A stretch of 64,000 nucleotides of DNA from the NCBI RefSeq assembly GCF_001277175.1, contig NZ_CP012258.1, positions 62,001 to 126,000 on the forward strand, given 5' to 3'. The notes under the pieces are model-generated. The model did no database searches. It was not told the origin of the DNA and was given only the letters and a program-made list of their open reading frames with translations. Of the stretch, positions 1 to 7,452 are shown one piece after another (within the stretch, counting starts at the first letter, position 1; every line of letters starts with the position of its first letter). This DNA is from Cronobacter universalis NCTC 9529 (GTDB lineage: Bacteria > Pseudomonadota > Gammaproteobacteria > Enterobacterales > Enterobacteriaceae). The translations under genes were made by a program, and so were the position numbers.

Positions 1-158
1 CCCGCGCAGGCTGGCACGACACGCAGATTGTGCTGCCGCCAGCGCTTGCAGCGCGTCGCTGGCGTAACGTGCTGACCGGCGAGACGCTGACGCTCACCGA
101 TCGGATAAACCTGGAGACAGCCGACGGCTGCTCGTCTGTGATACTGATAACCGACTGA
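1..158 (+). CDS. treY: Malto-oligosyltrehalose synthase, C-terminal end (partial)
   Basis: An open frame entering from the left edge (first full codon at 3) ends at TGA 156-158 and gives about 51 residues, including RWRNVLTGETLTL. This resembles the last segment of TreY, the intramolecular transglucosylase that turns the reducing end of maltodextrins into a trehalosyl end. The immediate downstream neighbour is a GlgX/TreX debranching enzyme, the usual partner in the TreX-TreY-TreZ route. The assignment rests on a short C-terminus plus context, so another GH13 enzyme such as TreZ cannot be fully excluded. Confidence 0.6.
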   Translation, partial: RAGWHDTQIVLPPALAARRWRNVLTGETLTLTDRINLETADGCSSVILITD

Positions 159-226
159 TTCCATGCGAATAAACATCATGAATCGTGGTAGTCCTGACTA
201 TGTACGGCCTGGAGGGAGAGGGAGAT

Positions 227-2302
227 ATGTCAAACGATAAGGCTTTTGAAATCACGGCGGGATGCAGTTATCCCCTCGGCGCAAATTACGACGGCGAGGG
301 GGTAAACTTCGCGATTTTCTCCGCGCACGCCGAGCGCGTGGAGCTGTGTCTCTACGATCCGAGCGGCAAACACGAAATCGCCCGCCTGACGCTGCCGGAA
401 TATACGCACGAAGTCTGGCACGGCTATGTGCCGGGCCTGCAACCCGGCGCGCTGTATGGCTACCGCGTACACGGGCCGTACGATCCGGAAAACGGTCATC
501 GCTTTAACCCGAATAAGCTGCTGGTCGACCCGTACGCGCGCGATCTCGTCGGCGATATCGAATGGAACGAGGCGCACTTTGCCTACGACCTGCTGCACGA
601 AGATAAAGATCTCACCTTTGATGAGCGCGACAGCGCGCCGTATATGCCAAAGTGCCGCGTCATCGATCCGAACGAGTTTGACTGGCAGGATCAGAACCGG
701 CCTTCCATCCTCTGGCCGCACGCGGTGGTGTATGAGACGCATGTGAAAGGTTTCACGCAGATGAACCCGGCGGTGCCGCCGGAGCTGCGCGGCACCTATG
801 ACGGCATGGCGCATAAAGCGTCGGTGGATTACATCAAAAGCCTTGGCATTACGTCTGTTGAACTGCTGCCGGTGCACTGGTTCCCGGACGATCAGCACCT
901 GCTGGATAAGGGGCTGAAAAACTTCTGGGGCTACAATTCGCTCGGCTTCTTCGCCCCCGCCTCGCGCTACTTCGGGCCGCGCGGTATTCAGGGTTTCCGC
1001 GACATGGTGCGCGCCTACCATGACGCCGGTATCGAGGTGATCCTGGATGTGGTCTATAACCACACCGCCGAAGGCAACGAGCTTGGCCCGACGCTCTCGT
1101 TCAAGGGCATCGATAACTTCTCTTATTACCGCACCATGCCGGATCAGCACCGCTATTACATTAACGATACCGGCACCGGCAACACGGTGAATACCTCGCA
1201 CCCGCGCGTGTTGCAGATGGTGATGGATTCGCTGCGCTACTGGGCGGAGTCGATGCATATCGACGGTTTCCGTTTCGATCTCGGCACTATCCTTGGCCGC
1301 GAGCCGGAAGGGTTTGACCAGCGCGGCGGCTTCTTTGACGCCATCATGCAGGATCCGGTGCTCTCGAAAGTGAAACTGATTGGCGAACCGTGGGACATCG
1401 GCCCTGGCGGCTATCAGGTGGGCGGCTTCCCGCCGGGCTGGGCGGAGTGGAACGACAAATACCGCGATACGGTGCGCGAATACTGGAAGGGCGATAACGT
1501 CTCGACCGATTTCGCGGCGCGCCTGCTCGGCTCCGGCGACCTCTACGATCAGCGCGGCCGCCGTCCGTGGGCGAGCGTCAACTTTATTACCGCGCATGAC
1601 GGCTTCACGCTTAACGATCTCGTCTCCTATAACGGCAAGCACAACGAGGATAACGGCGAGGATAACAACGACGGCCATAACGACAACCGCTCGTACAACT
1701 ACGGCGCGGAAGGCCCGACCGACGACACAGGCATCAACGCGGTGCGTGAACGCCAGAAACGCAACTTCCTCGCCACGCTCTTTTTCTCCCACGGTACGCC
1801 GATGCTGCTGGCAGGCGACGAGTTTGGCCGCAGCCAGATGGGCAATAACAACGGTTACTGCCAGGACAGCGAGATCTCCTGGGTGCACTGGGAAAACCTG
1901 CCGGAAAGCGCCGGGGCGCTGCGCGAATTCACCCGTAAGGTGATTAAGCTGCGCGCCGAACAGCCGCTGCTGCGCCGCGAGAACTGGCGCGATGGCATGG
2001 TTATCGAGTGGTTCAACGCGGGCGGCGGTTATCAGCAGCCGGAGCAGTGGGACGAAGGCTCAACGCTCGGGGTGTACATCGGCAGGCCCGATCTGGAAAC
2101 CGAAGAGGGGATCTGGCACGACGTGCTGATGCTGTTCAACCCGTTTGAAGGCAATGTGCCGTTCCGCATTCCGCAGTTTGGCGAAGGCGGCTGGGTGCTG
2201 GAGCTGACCACCTCCGATACCGCGAATGAAGGACTGGTGATCACCAAAGAGAAGGATTTCGAGCTGGAAGGGCGCAGCATCGCGCTGTTCAGACGACCAT
2301 AA
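227..2302 (+). CDS. glgX: Glycogen debranching enzyme GlgX/TreX
   Basis: This 691-residue GH13 isoamylase-type enzyme hydrolyses alpha-1,6 branches in glycogen or limit dextrins. An N-terminal CBM48-like domain (SYPLGANYDGEGVNFAIFSA) precedes the catalytic barrel. GH13 signatures are present: DVVYNHT, the nucleophile region DGFRFDLGT, the acid/base region IGEPWDIGP and the transition-state stabiliser region ITAHDGFTLNDL. The ATG at 227 was chosen over an upstream GTG at 185 because a GGGAGAT ribosome site lies just ahead of it. It follows a TreY end by about 70 bp, so it probably supplies linear maltodextrin for trehalose synthesis (TreX role) rather than glycogen catabolism alone. Confidence 0.9.
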   Translation: MSNDKAFEITAGCSYPLGANYDGEGVNFAIFSAHAERVELCLYDPSGKHEIARLTLPEYTHEVWHGYVPGLQPGALYGYRVHGPYDPENGHRFNPNKLLVDPYARDLVGDIEWNEAHFAYDLLHEDKDLTFDERDSAPYMPKCRVIDPNEFDWQDQNRPSILWPHAVVYETHVKGFTQMNPAVPPELRGTYDGMAHKASVDYIKSLGITSVELLPVHWFPDDQHLLDKGLKNFWGYNSLGFFAPASRYFGPRGIQGFRDMVRAYHDAGIEVILDVVYNHTAEGNELGPTLSFKGIDNFSYYRTMPDQHRYYINDTGTGNTVNTSHPRVLQMVMDSLRYWAESMHIDGFRFDLGTILGREPEGFDQRGGFFDAIMQDPVLSKVKLIGEPWDIGPGGYQVGGFPPGWAEWNDKYRDTVREYWKGDNVSTDFAARLLGSGDLYDQRGRRPWASVNFITAHDGFTLNDLVSYNGKHNEDNGEDNNDGHNDNRSYNYGAEGPTDDTGINAVRERQKRNFLATLFFSHGTPMLLAGDEFGRSQMGNNNGYCQDSEISWVHWENLPESAGALREFTRKVIKLRAEQPLLRRENWRDGMVIEWFNAGGGYQQPEQWDEGSTLGVYIGRPDLETEEGIWHDVLMLFNPFEGNVPFRIPQFGEGGWVLELTTSDTANEGLVITKEKDFELEGRSIALFRRP

Positions 2303-2320
2303 TGGCTATGCCATAAAACC

Positions 2321-2356
2321 AACGGCGCAGGGGTTATCTTCTGCGCCGTTTTTTTA
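2321..2356 (+). terminator. Rho-independent terminator after glgX
   Basis: A perfect 10-bp stem (AACGGCGCAG at 2321-2330 with CTGCGCCGTT at 2341-2350) is followed by a run of seven T. It lies between convergent genes and may also slow transcription coming from the autotransporter on the other strand. Confidence 0.9.
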
Positions 2357-2363
2357 TGGCAGA

Positions 2364-5306
2364 TTAAAACGCCACGTTCATGCGCGCCATGATGGTCTGA
2401 GCGCGTGAGCCTCGGTCATCCAGCCCCAGCGTGCCCTGATACGCAAGACCCGGCGTGACGCCATTCGGTAGTTGCACATCCAGGCCGACGCCGAGCGCCA
2501 GCGTCTGCCGGTTCTGCTCATACAGCGACATGCGCCAGGTGTCGTTACCGGTATCGGCATAACCAACGCGCGCGCTGCCGGTATCATTCATCAGGCGTGA
2601 ATACTCCACGCGGCTTTGCAGACGAATATCGCCCCAGCTGACCGGAACGCGGTGCTCGGCGCGCAGGCCCGCGCTGCCCGTGAGCTGGGAAAAGCGCTGC
2701 GGGGCAAACGCCAGGTTATACATGCCCGCGTCCGATTCGGTGTAGCGCTCCAGATGCGTCTGTGAAACCTGCACGCGGCCATAGGGCGAGACGAGACTCT
2801 GCGGCAGGCGGAACTCGTAGCCTGAGGTGAGCGCGCCAAAGACCTGGCTTCCGGCGCGGCTGCCGCGCGCATACGCATCCGTTTCGCTCACATGGCGTTT
2901 GCTGTCGAAATCAAGGCGGCTGTAGCCTAACAGCCCGTCGATGAAAACCGCGTCCGGGTGGTAGCTCGCATAGAACGCGGCGCTCAGCGAACGGCCATTG
3001 CTGCGGGTGCCGGTGTCGCCGATATCGCTGACGTCGCGCCCGAAGCCCATCCCCACACCTGCCGTCACGGTGGGCGTGAAGCGGTAATCCACACCCGTGC
3101 TGACGCCCACCAGCGTATGGCTTAAGCGCATCGTCGCATCTTTATCGCGCCCGAAATCGACATAGCCGCCCGTCCAGTACGAGAGCCGCTGGCCGGGCGC
3201 CTGCTCGCCGAACGGTAGCGCGGGCGGCAGACTGTTCTGCGCGTCCAGCTGCGCCTGCTGTTGCAGCGCGGCGTTCCAGAGATCGGTGTCCAGCCCGCGC
3301 TCCGCGTGGGAAGAGGGCAGGGCGAAATGCACGCCGTTCAGGCTGGACGGCACATTTTCGTTGCCGTGGAGCTGTTCGAGACGATCGTTGAAGTTGCGGA
3401 TCTGCGCGCGGGCGAAGTTTTGCGCCGCCTGGTACTGCGCGCTGATGGTGCCCGTCACGCTGGCGTCTTTCGACGGATCGGGGCGTGAGGCAATGGAGAA
3501 CGTAATGGTCGCAGGCGGCGTGATGCCAGAAGCGCTTAACAGTACATAGCGCAGCACAACGGTGCCGCTGGCCTGCGGCGCGGCGGTAAATGTCAGTTCG
3601 TAATCGCTACCCTGCGGCTGGATGCTGGCCGTGCCCTGGCGTTTATCCGGGGCTGCCAGCAGACGCGCGCCGGTGAACGGGCCGCCGGTGGCACCACGCG
3701 TGAGCGACACGCGAGTCACGCGCCCGGCAGAGAGCGACGCGTTCTGATCCACCGCCTGCGCGGCGGCGGCGTTAATGCGCAGCGTGTAGGCAGTGTGAAC
3801 CGTGGCGCCGTTCGCATCGGTGGCTGAAAGCGTCAGGGCGCTGTCGCCTGCCAAGCCCGGCGTGCCTTTCAGGATGCCGTCCGAGAAGGTGAGCCCCGCG
3901 GGCAGCGAGCCGCTCAGCTGCCAGCGATATGGCGCAACGCCGCCGCTCACCGCGAATGTCTGCGATAAGGCCGTGCCAACGGTGCCGGACGGGAGCGCGC
4001 CCGCAGCCGGGGTCATCGCGAGCGTGGCGGCAGGTGGCGCGCCGTTCGATACCACCAGCGTATAGGTTACAGTGGAAGAAACGCCCGCGGCGTCCTGCGC
4101 GGTCAGCGAAATGCTGAAACTGCCTGACGTTGTAGGTGTACCGGAGAGCGCGCCGGTCGCGCTGTTGTGCGTGATGCCTGCCGGCAGGCCATGCGCTGTC
4201 CAGGTATAAGGTGCCGTGCCGCCGGCAACGGAAACGTTCTGCGACCAGGCGCTGCCCACGGTGGCAGGCGCGAGCGCGCCGCTGGCGGGCGATATCGTCA
4301 CGGCAGCGGGCGCGGTAATGGTCAGCGATGCTGTGGCGTTCGCCGAGGTGCCCGCACTGTTGCTGGCGTTATACGTGAAGCTGTCGCTGCCGCTATACCC
4401 GGCCAGCGGCGTGTACGTAACCGACGTCCCGGAGATAATCAGCGTGCCGTGCTGCGGCGCGGTAACCAGATTCACCGCCGTCGCGGTGCCGCCGGAGAGC
4501 GCGAGCGCAATGGGGTTATCCTGACTGTTGGCCGCCACCTGCGCGCTGACGTTGCCCGCCACGGGCGTCTGCTCGTTGCGCTGGATAACAACGCTGTAGT
4601 TTTTGGTGGTGCCATCTTCGGCGGTCACGATAATCGTGATGGTATTTACGCCCACGCTCAGGTTGACGGAGGGCGATGCGGAGCCGGAAGACACAACGTT
4701 GCCATTCACGGTGACGGTGGCGGCGGCGTGGGTCGTGACCGGCGTCAGCGTCACCGAAGTGACGGCGTAATCGACCGTCGCGTGGTAGCTGGTGGTGCCG
4801 GCCGAGAAGCCGGGCGAGAGCGCGCCGCCGGAAAACGAGAGCCCGCTCAGCGTGGCGTCTGAGGAGAGCGTGACTGCGGCGGTACAGGAGACGGTCACCG
4901 GGCTGATAAAGCCGTTGGCCGTTGATACTTTTAACCAGAGTCCGCCCGCAGTGAGCTGTGCGCCGGTCACCGTGGTGCTGAAACTCCCCGCATTGCCGTC
5001 TGAGCTGTAATGCACCAGATAATGCTGGGATAAGTCACGGGAATGCATGATAACGTTATCCGCATTCATTGGCGGGCCGCCTGCGCCCGCGCCGCTGTCG
5101 GTAAACGAGACGGTGAGGGTTTCATCTTCGCTGAAACTGCTGGCGTTGTACGTGCTGAGGCCAGAACTCACCGGGCTCGCCGCGTTCAGGGCCATACACG
5201 CCGATGAGAGCGCGCGGGCGGGCGATATCGTTATCGCAAAGAGTACGAGAAGCACAACGAAAAAAGTGACCGCTTTCAGCAGCCCGGAAACGTGACGCGC
5301 CATCAT
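2364..5306 (-). CDS. Autotransporter with Ig-like/cadherin-like passenger repeats
   Basis: 980 residues with the layout of a type V secreted protein. An N-terminal signal peptide (hydrophobic about 10-32, cleavage near ARA) is followed by a cadherin-like beta-sandwich segment (about 150-245, ending in DGTTKNYSVVIQ), a Big/cadherin-type segment (about 247-330, GYSGSDSFTYNASNSAG) and two putative-Ig repeats (about 333-510, with recurring GLPAGI/LPAGLTF and ATDANGA-type motifs). The last 270 or so residues form an autotransporter beta-barrel ending in NVAF, with a terminal aromatic residue as expected for outer-membrane insertion. Passenger function is unknown; adhesion or biofilm roles are typical of such architectures. 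A perfect palindrome lies 34 bp upstream. The gene is monocistronic. Confidence 0.85.
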   Translation of the reverse strand: MMARHVSGLLKAVTFFVVLLVLFAITISPARALSSACMALNAASPVSSGLSTYNASSFSEDETLTVSFTDSGAGAGGPPMNADNVIMHSRDLSQHYLVHYSSDGNAGSFSTTVTGAQLTAGGLWLKVSTANGFISPVTVSCTAAVTLSSDATLSGLSFSGGALSPGFSAGTTSYHATVDYAVTSVTLTPVTTHAAATVTVNGNVVSSGSASPSVNLSVGVNTITIIVTAEDGTTKNYSVVIQRNEQTPVAGNVSAQVAANSQDNPIALALSGGTATAVNLVTAPQHGTLIISGTSVTYTPLAGYSGSDSFTYNASNSAGTSANATASLTITAPAAVTISPASGALAPATVGSAWSQNVSVAGGTAPYTWTAHGLPAGITHNSATGALSGTPTTSGSFSISLTAQDAAGVSSTVTYTLVVSNGAPPAATLAMTPAAGALPSGTVGTALSQTFAVSGGVAPYRWQLSGSLPAGLTFSDGILKGTPGLAGDSALTLSATDANGATVHTAYTLRINAAAAQAVDQNASLSAGRVTRVSLTRGATGGPFTGARLLAAPDKRQGTASIQPQGSDYELTFTAAPQASGTVVLRYVLLSASGITPPATITFSIASRPDPSKDASVTGTISAQYQAAQNFARAQIRNFNDRLEQLHGNENVPSSLNGVHFALPSSHAERGLDTDLWNAALQQQAQLDAQNSLPPALPFGEQAPGQRLSYWTGGYVDFGRDKDATMRLSHTLVGVSTGVDYRFTPTVTAGVGMGFGRDVSDIGDTGTRSNGRSLSAAFYASYHPDAVFIDGLLGYSRLDFDSKRHVSETDAYARGSRAGSQVFGALTSGYEFRLPQSLVSPYGRVQVSQTHLERYTESDAGMYNLAFAPQRFSQLTGSAGLRAEHRVPVSWGDIRLQSRVEYSRLMNDTGSARVGYADTGNDTWRMSLYEQNRQTLALGVGLDVQLPNGVTPGLAYQGTLGLDDRGSRAQTIMARMNVAF

Positions 5307-5339
5307 TCACCCGCAGTGAAATTATTAAAATGATCTGAT

Positions 5340-5356
5340 TGTTACGCAGCGTAACA
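5340..5356. promoter_or_regulatory. Perfect palindrome upstream of the autotransporter gene
   Basis: TGTTACGC-A-GCGTAACA is a perfect 8-bp inverted repeat with one central base, 34 bp upstream of the autotransporter start codon. Its size and place suit a dimeric repressor or activator site. No regulator is assigned. Confidence 0.5.
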
Positions 5357-5427
5357 TTGAGTGGGCGGTAACGATGGGCCGATATAACCAGGTTTTCAGG
5401 GACAATTAGCGGCGTAGCGGCAGAGGT

Positions 5428-5595
5428 TTACTCGGGATCTTTTTTCTGTTCGTCTTTTTTCAGGGGATCGCCTGCCGGCATGCGAAATAGCGGCTTGTGT
5501 TTAAGCGAAGGAATGGCGTTTCTTCCCTCAGGGGGCGGATTACGGGACGGCCAGTACAAAATAAGATCGGAAATCAGTTCCAGCAGATAATGCAT
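5428..5595 (-). CDS. Small hypothetical protein, 55 residues
   Basis: A short frame begins at an ATG preceded by a strong AGGAGG site four bases upstream, reads MHYLLELISDLILYWPS and ends in a lysine/aspartate-rich tail (KKDEQKKDPE). The first 16 residues are hydrophobic and may form a membrane-associated helix; the middle is Pro/Arg-rich. It lies between the autotransporter and roxA. I do not recognise the family. The ribosome site and sensible amino-acid make-up argue that it is translated. Confidence 0.55.
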   Translation of the reverse strand: MHYLLELISDLILYWPSRNPPPEGRNAIPSLKHKPLFRMPAGDPLKKDEQKKDPE

Positions 5596-5744
5596 ACGCC
5601 CTCCTGCGGTGAATAATGCTTTCCATCATAGCGAAAAACAGGGCGCATTGATAATGCGCGGATACGGCGCTTGACCCATGACAAGGCGGCGCGCCGGTCA
5701 CCCTTCATATAATCACGCCCTCAATTCTTCACGGATGTGATGCT

Positions 5745-6866
5745 ATGGCTTACCAACTCAACCTCAACTGGCCGGAATTTTTAGAAAAATACTGGCAGAA
5801 AAAACCTGTCGTGCTGAAACAGGCGTTTGCGAATTTTATTGACCCGATCACGCCGGATGAGCTGGCCGGGCTGGCGATGGAGCCGGAGGTCGACAGCCGT
5901 CTGGTGAGCCACAAAAACGGCAAATGGCACGCCAGCAACGGCCCGTTTGAGCATTTCGACGGGCTGGGTGAAACGGGCTGGTCGCTGCTGGCGCAGGCGG
6001 TTAACCACTGGCACGCGCCCTCCGCCGAACTGGTGCGACCGTTTCGCGTACTGCCGGACTGGCGCCTGGACGATTTAATGATTTCATTTTCCGTACCGGG
6101 CGGCGGCGTCGGCCCGCATATCGACCAGTACGACGTGTTTATTATTCAGGGCATGGGTAGCCGCCGCTGGCGCGTGGGCGATAAGCTGCCGATGCGTCAG
6201 TTCTGCCCGCACCCGGCGCTGCTGCATGTCGACCCGTTCGAGCCGATTATCGATGAAGATCTCGAACCGGGGGATATTCTCTATATTCCACCCGGATTCC
6301 CGCATGACGGCTTTACCCACGAAACGGCGCTGAACTACTCCGTCGGTTTTCGTGGGCCAAACGGGCGCGATTTGATCAGCAGCTTTGCGGATTATGCGCT
6401 GGAAAACGATCTGGGCGGCGAGCACTACAGCGACCCGGATCTGACCTGCCGCGACCATCCGGGCCGCGTTGAGGCGTATGAGCTTGAGCGCATTCGCCAG
6501 ATGATGCGGGCGATGATTAACCAGCCGGACGATTTTACCCGCTGGTTTGGCTCGTTCGTCACCACGCCGCGCCACGAGCTGGATATCGCCGCCGCCGAAC
6601 CGCCTTACACGGCCGAAGAGGTGCGCGAGGCGCTGCTTGGCGGCGAAACGCTGACACGCCTTGCCGGCCTGCGGGTGCTGAACGTCAACGGCCGCTTTTT
6701 CATTAACAGCGAGCAGTACGACACCGTCGATCCGCGCGCGGCGGATGCGCTGTGCCGCTATACCGACATCAGCCAGAGTGAGCTTGGCGACGCGCTGCAT
6801 CATCCGGCATTTATTGATGAGCTGACCGCGCTGATAAACCAGGGCTACTGGTTCTTCGACGAATAA
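5745..6866 (+). CDS. roxA: 50S ribosomal protein L16 arginine 3-hydroxylase RoxA
   Basis: This 373-residue JmjC-type Fe(II)/2-oxoglutarate oxygenase hydroxylates an arginine of ribosomal protein uL16. The iron-binding triad is visible at His125 and Asp127 (VGPHIDQYD) and His187 (PPGFPHDGF), which are the positions given for the E. coli enzyme YcfD. The C-terminal part is a winged-helix-like dimerisation region, as in that family. Length equals the E. coli protein. It stands alone, with a hairpin downstream and the mgtB leader beyond. Confidence 0.95.
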   Translation: MAYQLNLNWPEFLEKYWQKKPVVLKQAFANFIDPITPDELAGLAMEPEVDSRLVSHKNGKWHASNGPFEHFDGLGETGWSLLAQAVNHWHAPSAELVRPFRVLPDWRLDDLMISFSVPGGGVGPHIDQYDVFIIQGMGSRRWRVGDKLPMRQFCPHPALLHVDPFEPIIDEDLEPGDILYIPPGFPHDGFTHETALNYSVGFRGPNGRDLISSFADYALENDLGGEHYSDPDLTCRDHPGRVEAYELERIRQMMRAMINQPDDFTRWFGSFVTTPRHELDIAAAEPPYTAEEVREALLGGETLTRLAGLRVLNVNGRFFINSEQYDTVDPRAADALCRYTDISQSELGDALHHPAFIDELTALINQGYWFFDE

Positions 6867-6879
6867 TATTTTCCCTCAC

Positions 6880-6902
6880 GGCCTTCGTCTCTCGCGAAGG
6901 CC
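6880..6902 (+). terminator. Hairpin after roxA
   Basis: GGCCTTCG (6880-6887) pairs perfectly with CGAAGGCC (6895-6902) around a 7-base loop, 14 bp after the roxA stop codon. Only a weak T-rich stretch follows, so termination here is likely but not certain. Confidence 0.6.
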
Positions 6903-7078
6903 AATTCTGTTTATCAATAAACCGGGCAGTCGTTAATAAAATAGTGACTGGCGATTTGACCTGATCCATACATTGCGGTTTTCACTCTTAAATTAATTTG
7001 CCCCTGTAAATTCATCTTCAGTAAACCACGCGCCAGAATCGAAAGCTAAACGCTCTGTAAACTGAATGCCGTTAGGCG

Positions 7079-7106
7079 TTTACTTTAAGCGGCGCCGTTT
7101 TATACT
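7079..7106 (+). promoter_or_regulatory. Candidate promoter of the mgtB leader transcript
   Basis: TTTACT at 7079 and TATACT at 7101 are separated by 16 bp and give a good sigma70-like pair. The -35 region contains GTTTA, the half-site core of PhoP boxes, as expected for an mgt promoter, but I do not see a second half-site at the right 11-bp phase. If used, the transcript would carry a leader of about 340 nt. Confidence 0.4.
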
Positions 7107-7121
7107 GCGGGAAAATTATTG

Positions 7122-7163
7122 ATGGAGATTCCCCTTCTGAACAGCGATACCGGATTTTATTAA
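7122..7163 (+). CDS. Possible first leader peptide of mgtB, 13 residues
   Basis: The frame MEIPLLNSDTGFY begins about 15 bp after the candidate -10 box, where the first leader ORF (MgtM) lies in the Salmonella mgtCBR leader. It has no clear ribosome site and could be chance. Confidence 0.2.
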   Translation: MEIPLLNSDTGFY

Positions 7164-7278
7164 CGGGCAAACTCGCGACAACCCCTGCGCTGTTTGCCTC
7201 TCATGGCGGGCAGCAATGCTTTATTTCATCTGATTGCACCCCGAGCCTTTATCCTTTTTTATTAAGGAGTGCTTACCT

Positions 7279-7323
7279 ATGTTTTTTATTCACACAGCCC
7301 TGTTTCCTCCGCCTCTGCGTTAA
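7279..7323 (+). CDS. Proline-rich leader peptide of mgtB (MgtP/MgtL-like)
   Basis: A 14-codon frame, MFFIHTALFPPPLR, follows an AAGGAG ribosome site with good spacing and ends in TAA. Three consecutive proline codons (residues 10-12) precede the end. In Salmonella and E. coli, the mgtCBR and mgtA leaders encode proline-containing peptides (MgtP, MgtL); slow translation of the prolines changes leader folding and lets transcription proceed into the Mg transporter gene. Position between the candidate promoter and mgtB matches that role. The peptide sequence itself is not one I can match exactly. Confidence 0.6.
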   Translation: MFFIHTALFPPPLR

Positions 7324-7452
7324 TTCCTTTCTGTTTTTAACAATATGCTTTAGCACGCCTTTACTTTTTTAAAGGTGAAACTGCGTGCGCGTTTTAAAAC
7401 CTGCGGTAAGACGCCGGCGCGTTTTGCCGCACCCTGAATAACAGGTGCCGGT

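Noticed and set aside
230..1888. 552-codon open frame on the minus strand opposite glgX
   Set aside because: Codon mirror of a GC-rich gene; composition rich in Ala, Val, His and Arg without domains, while the plus strand encodes a clear GH13 enzyme.
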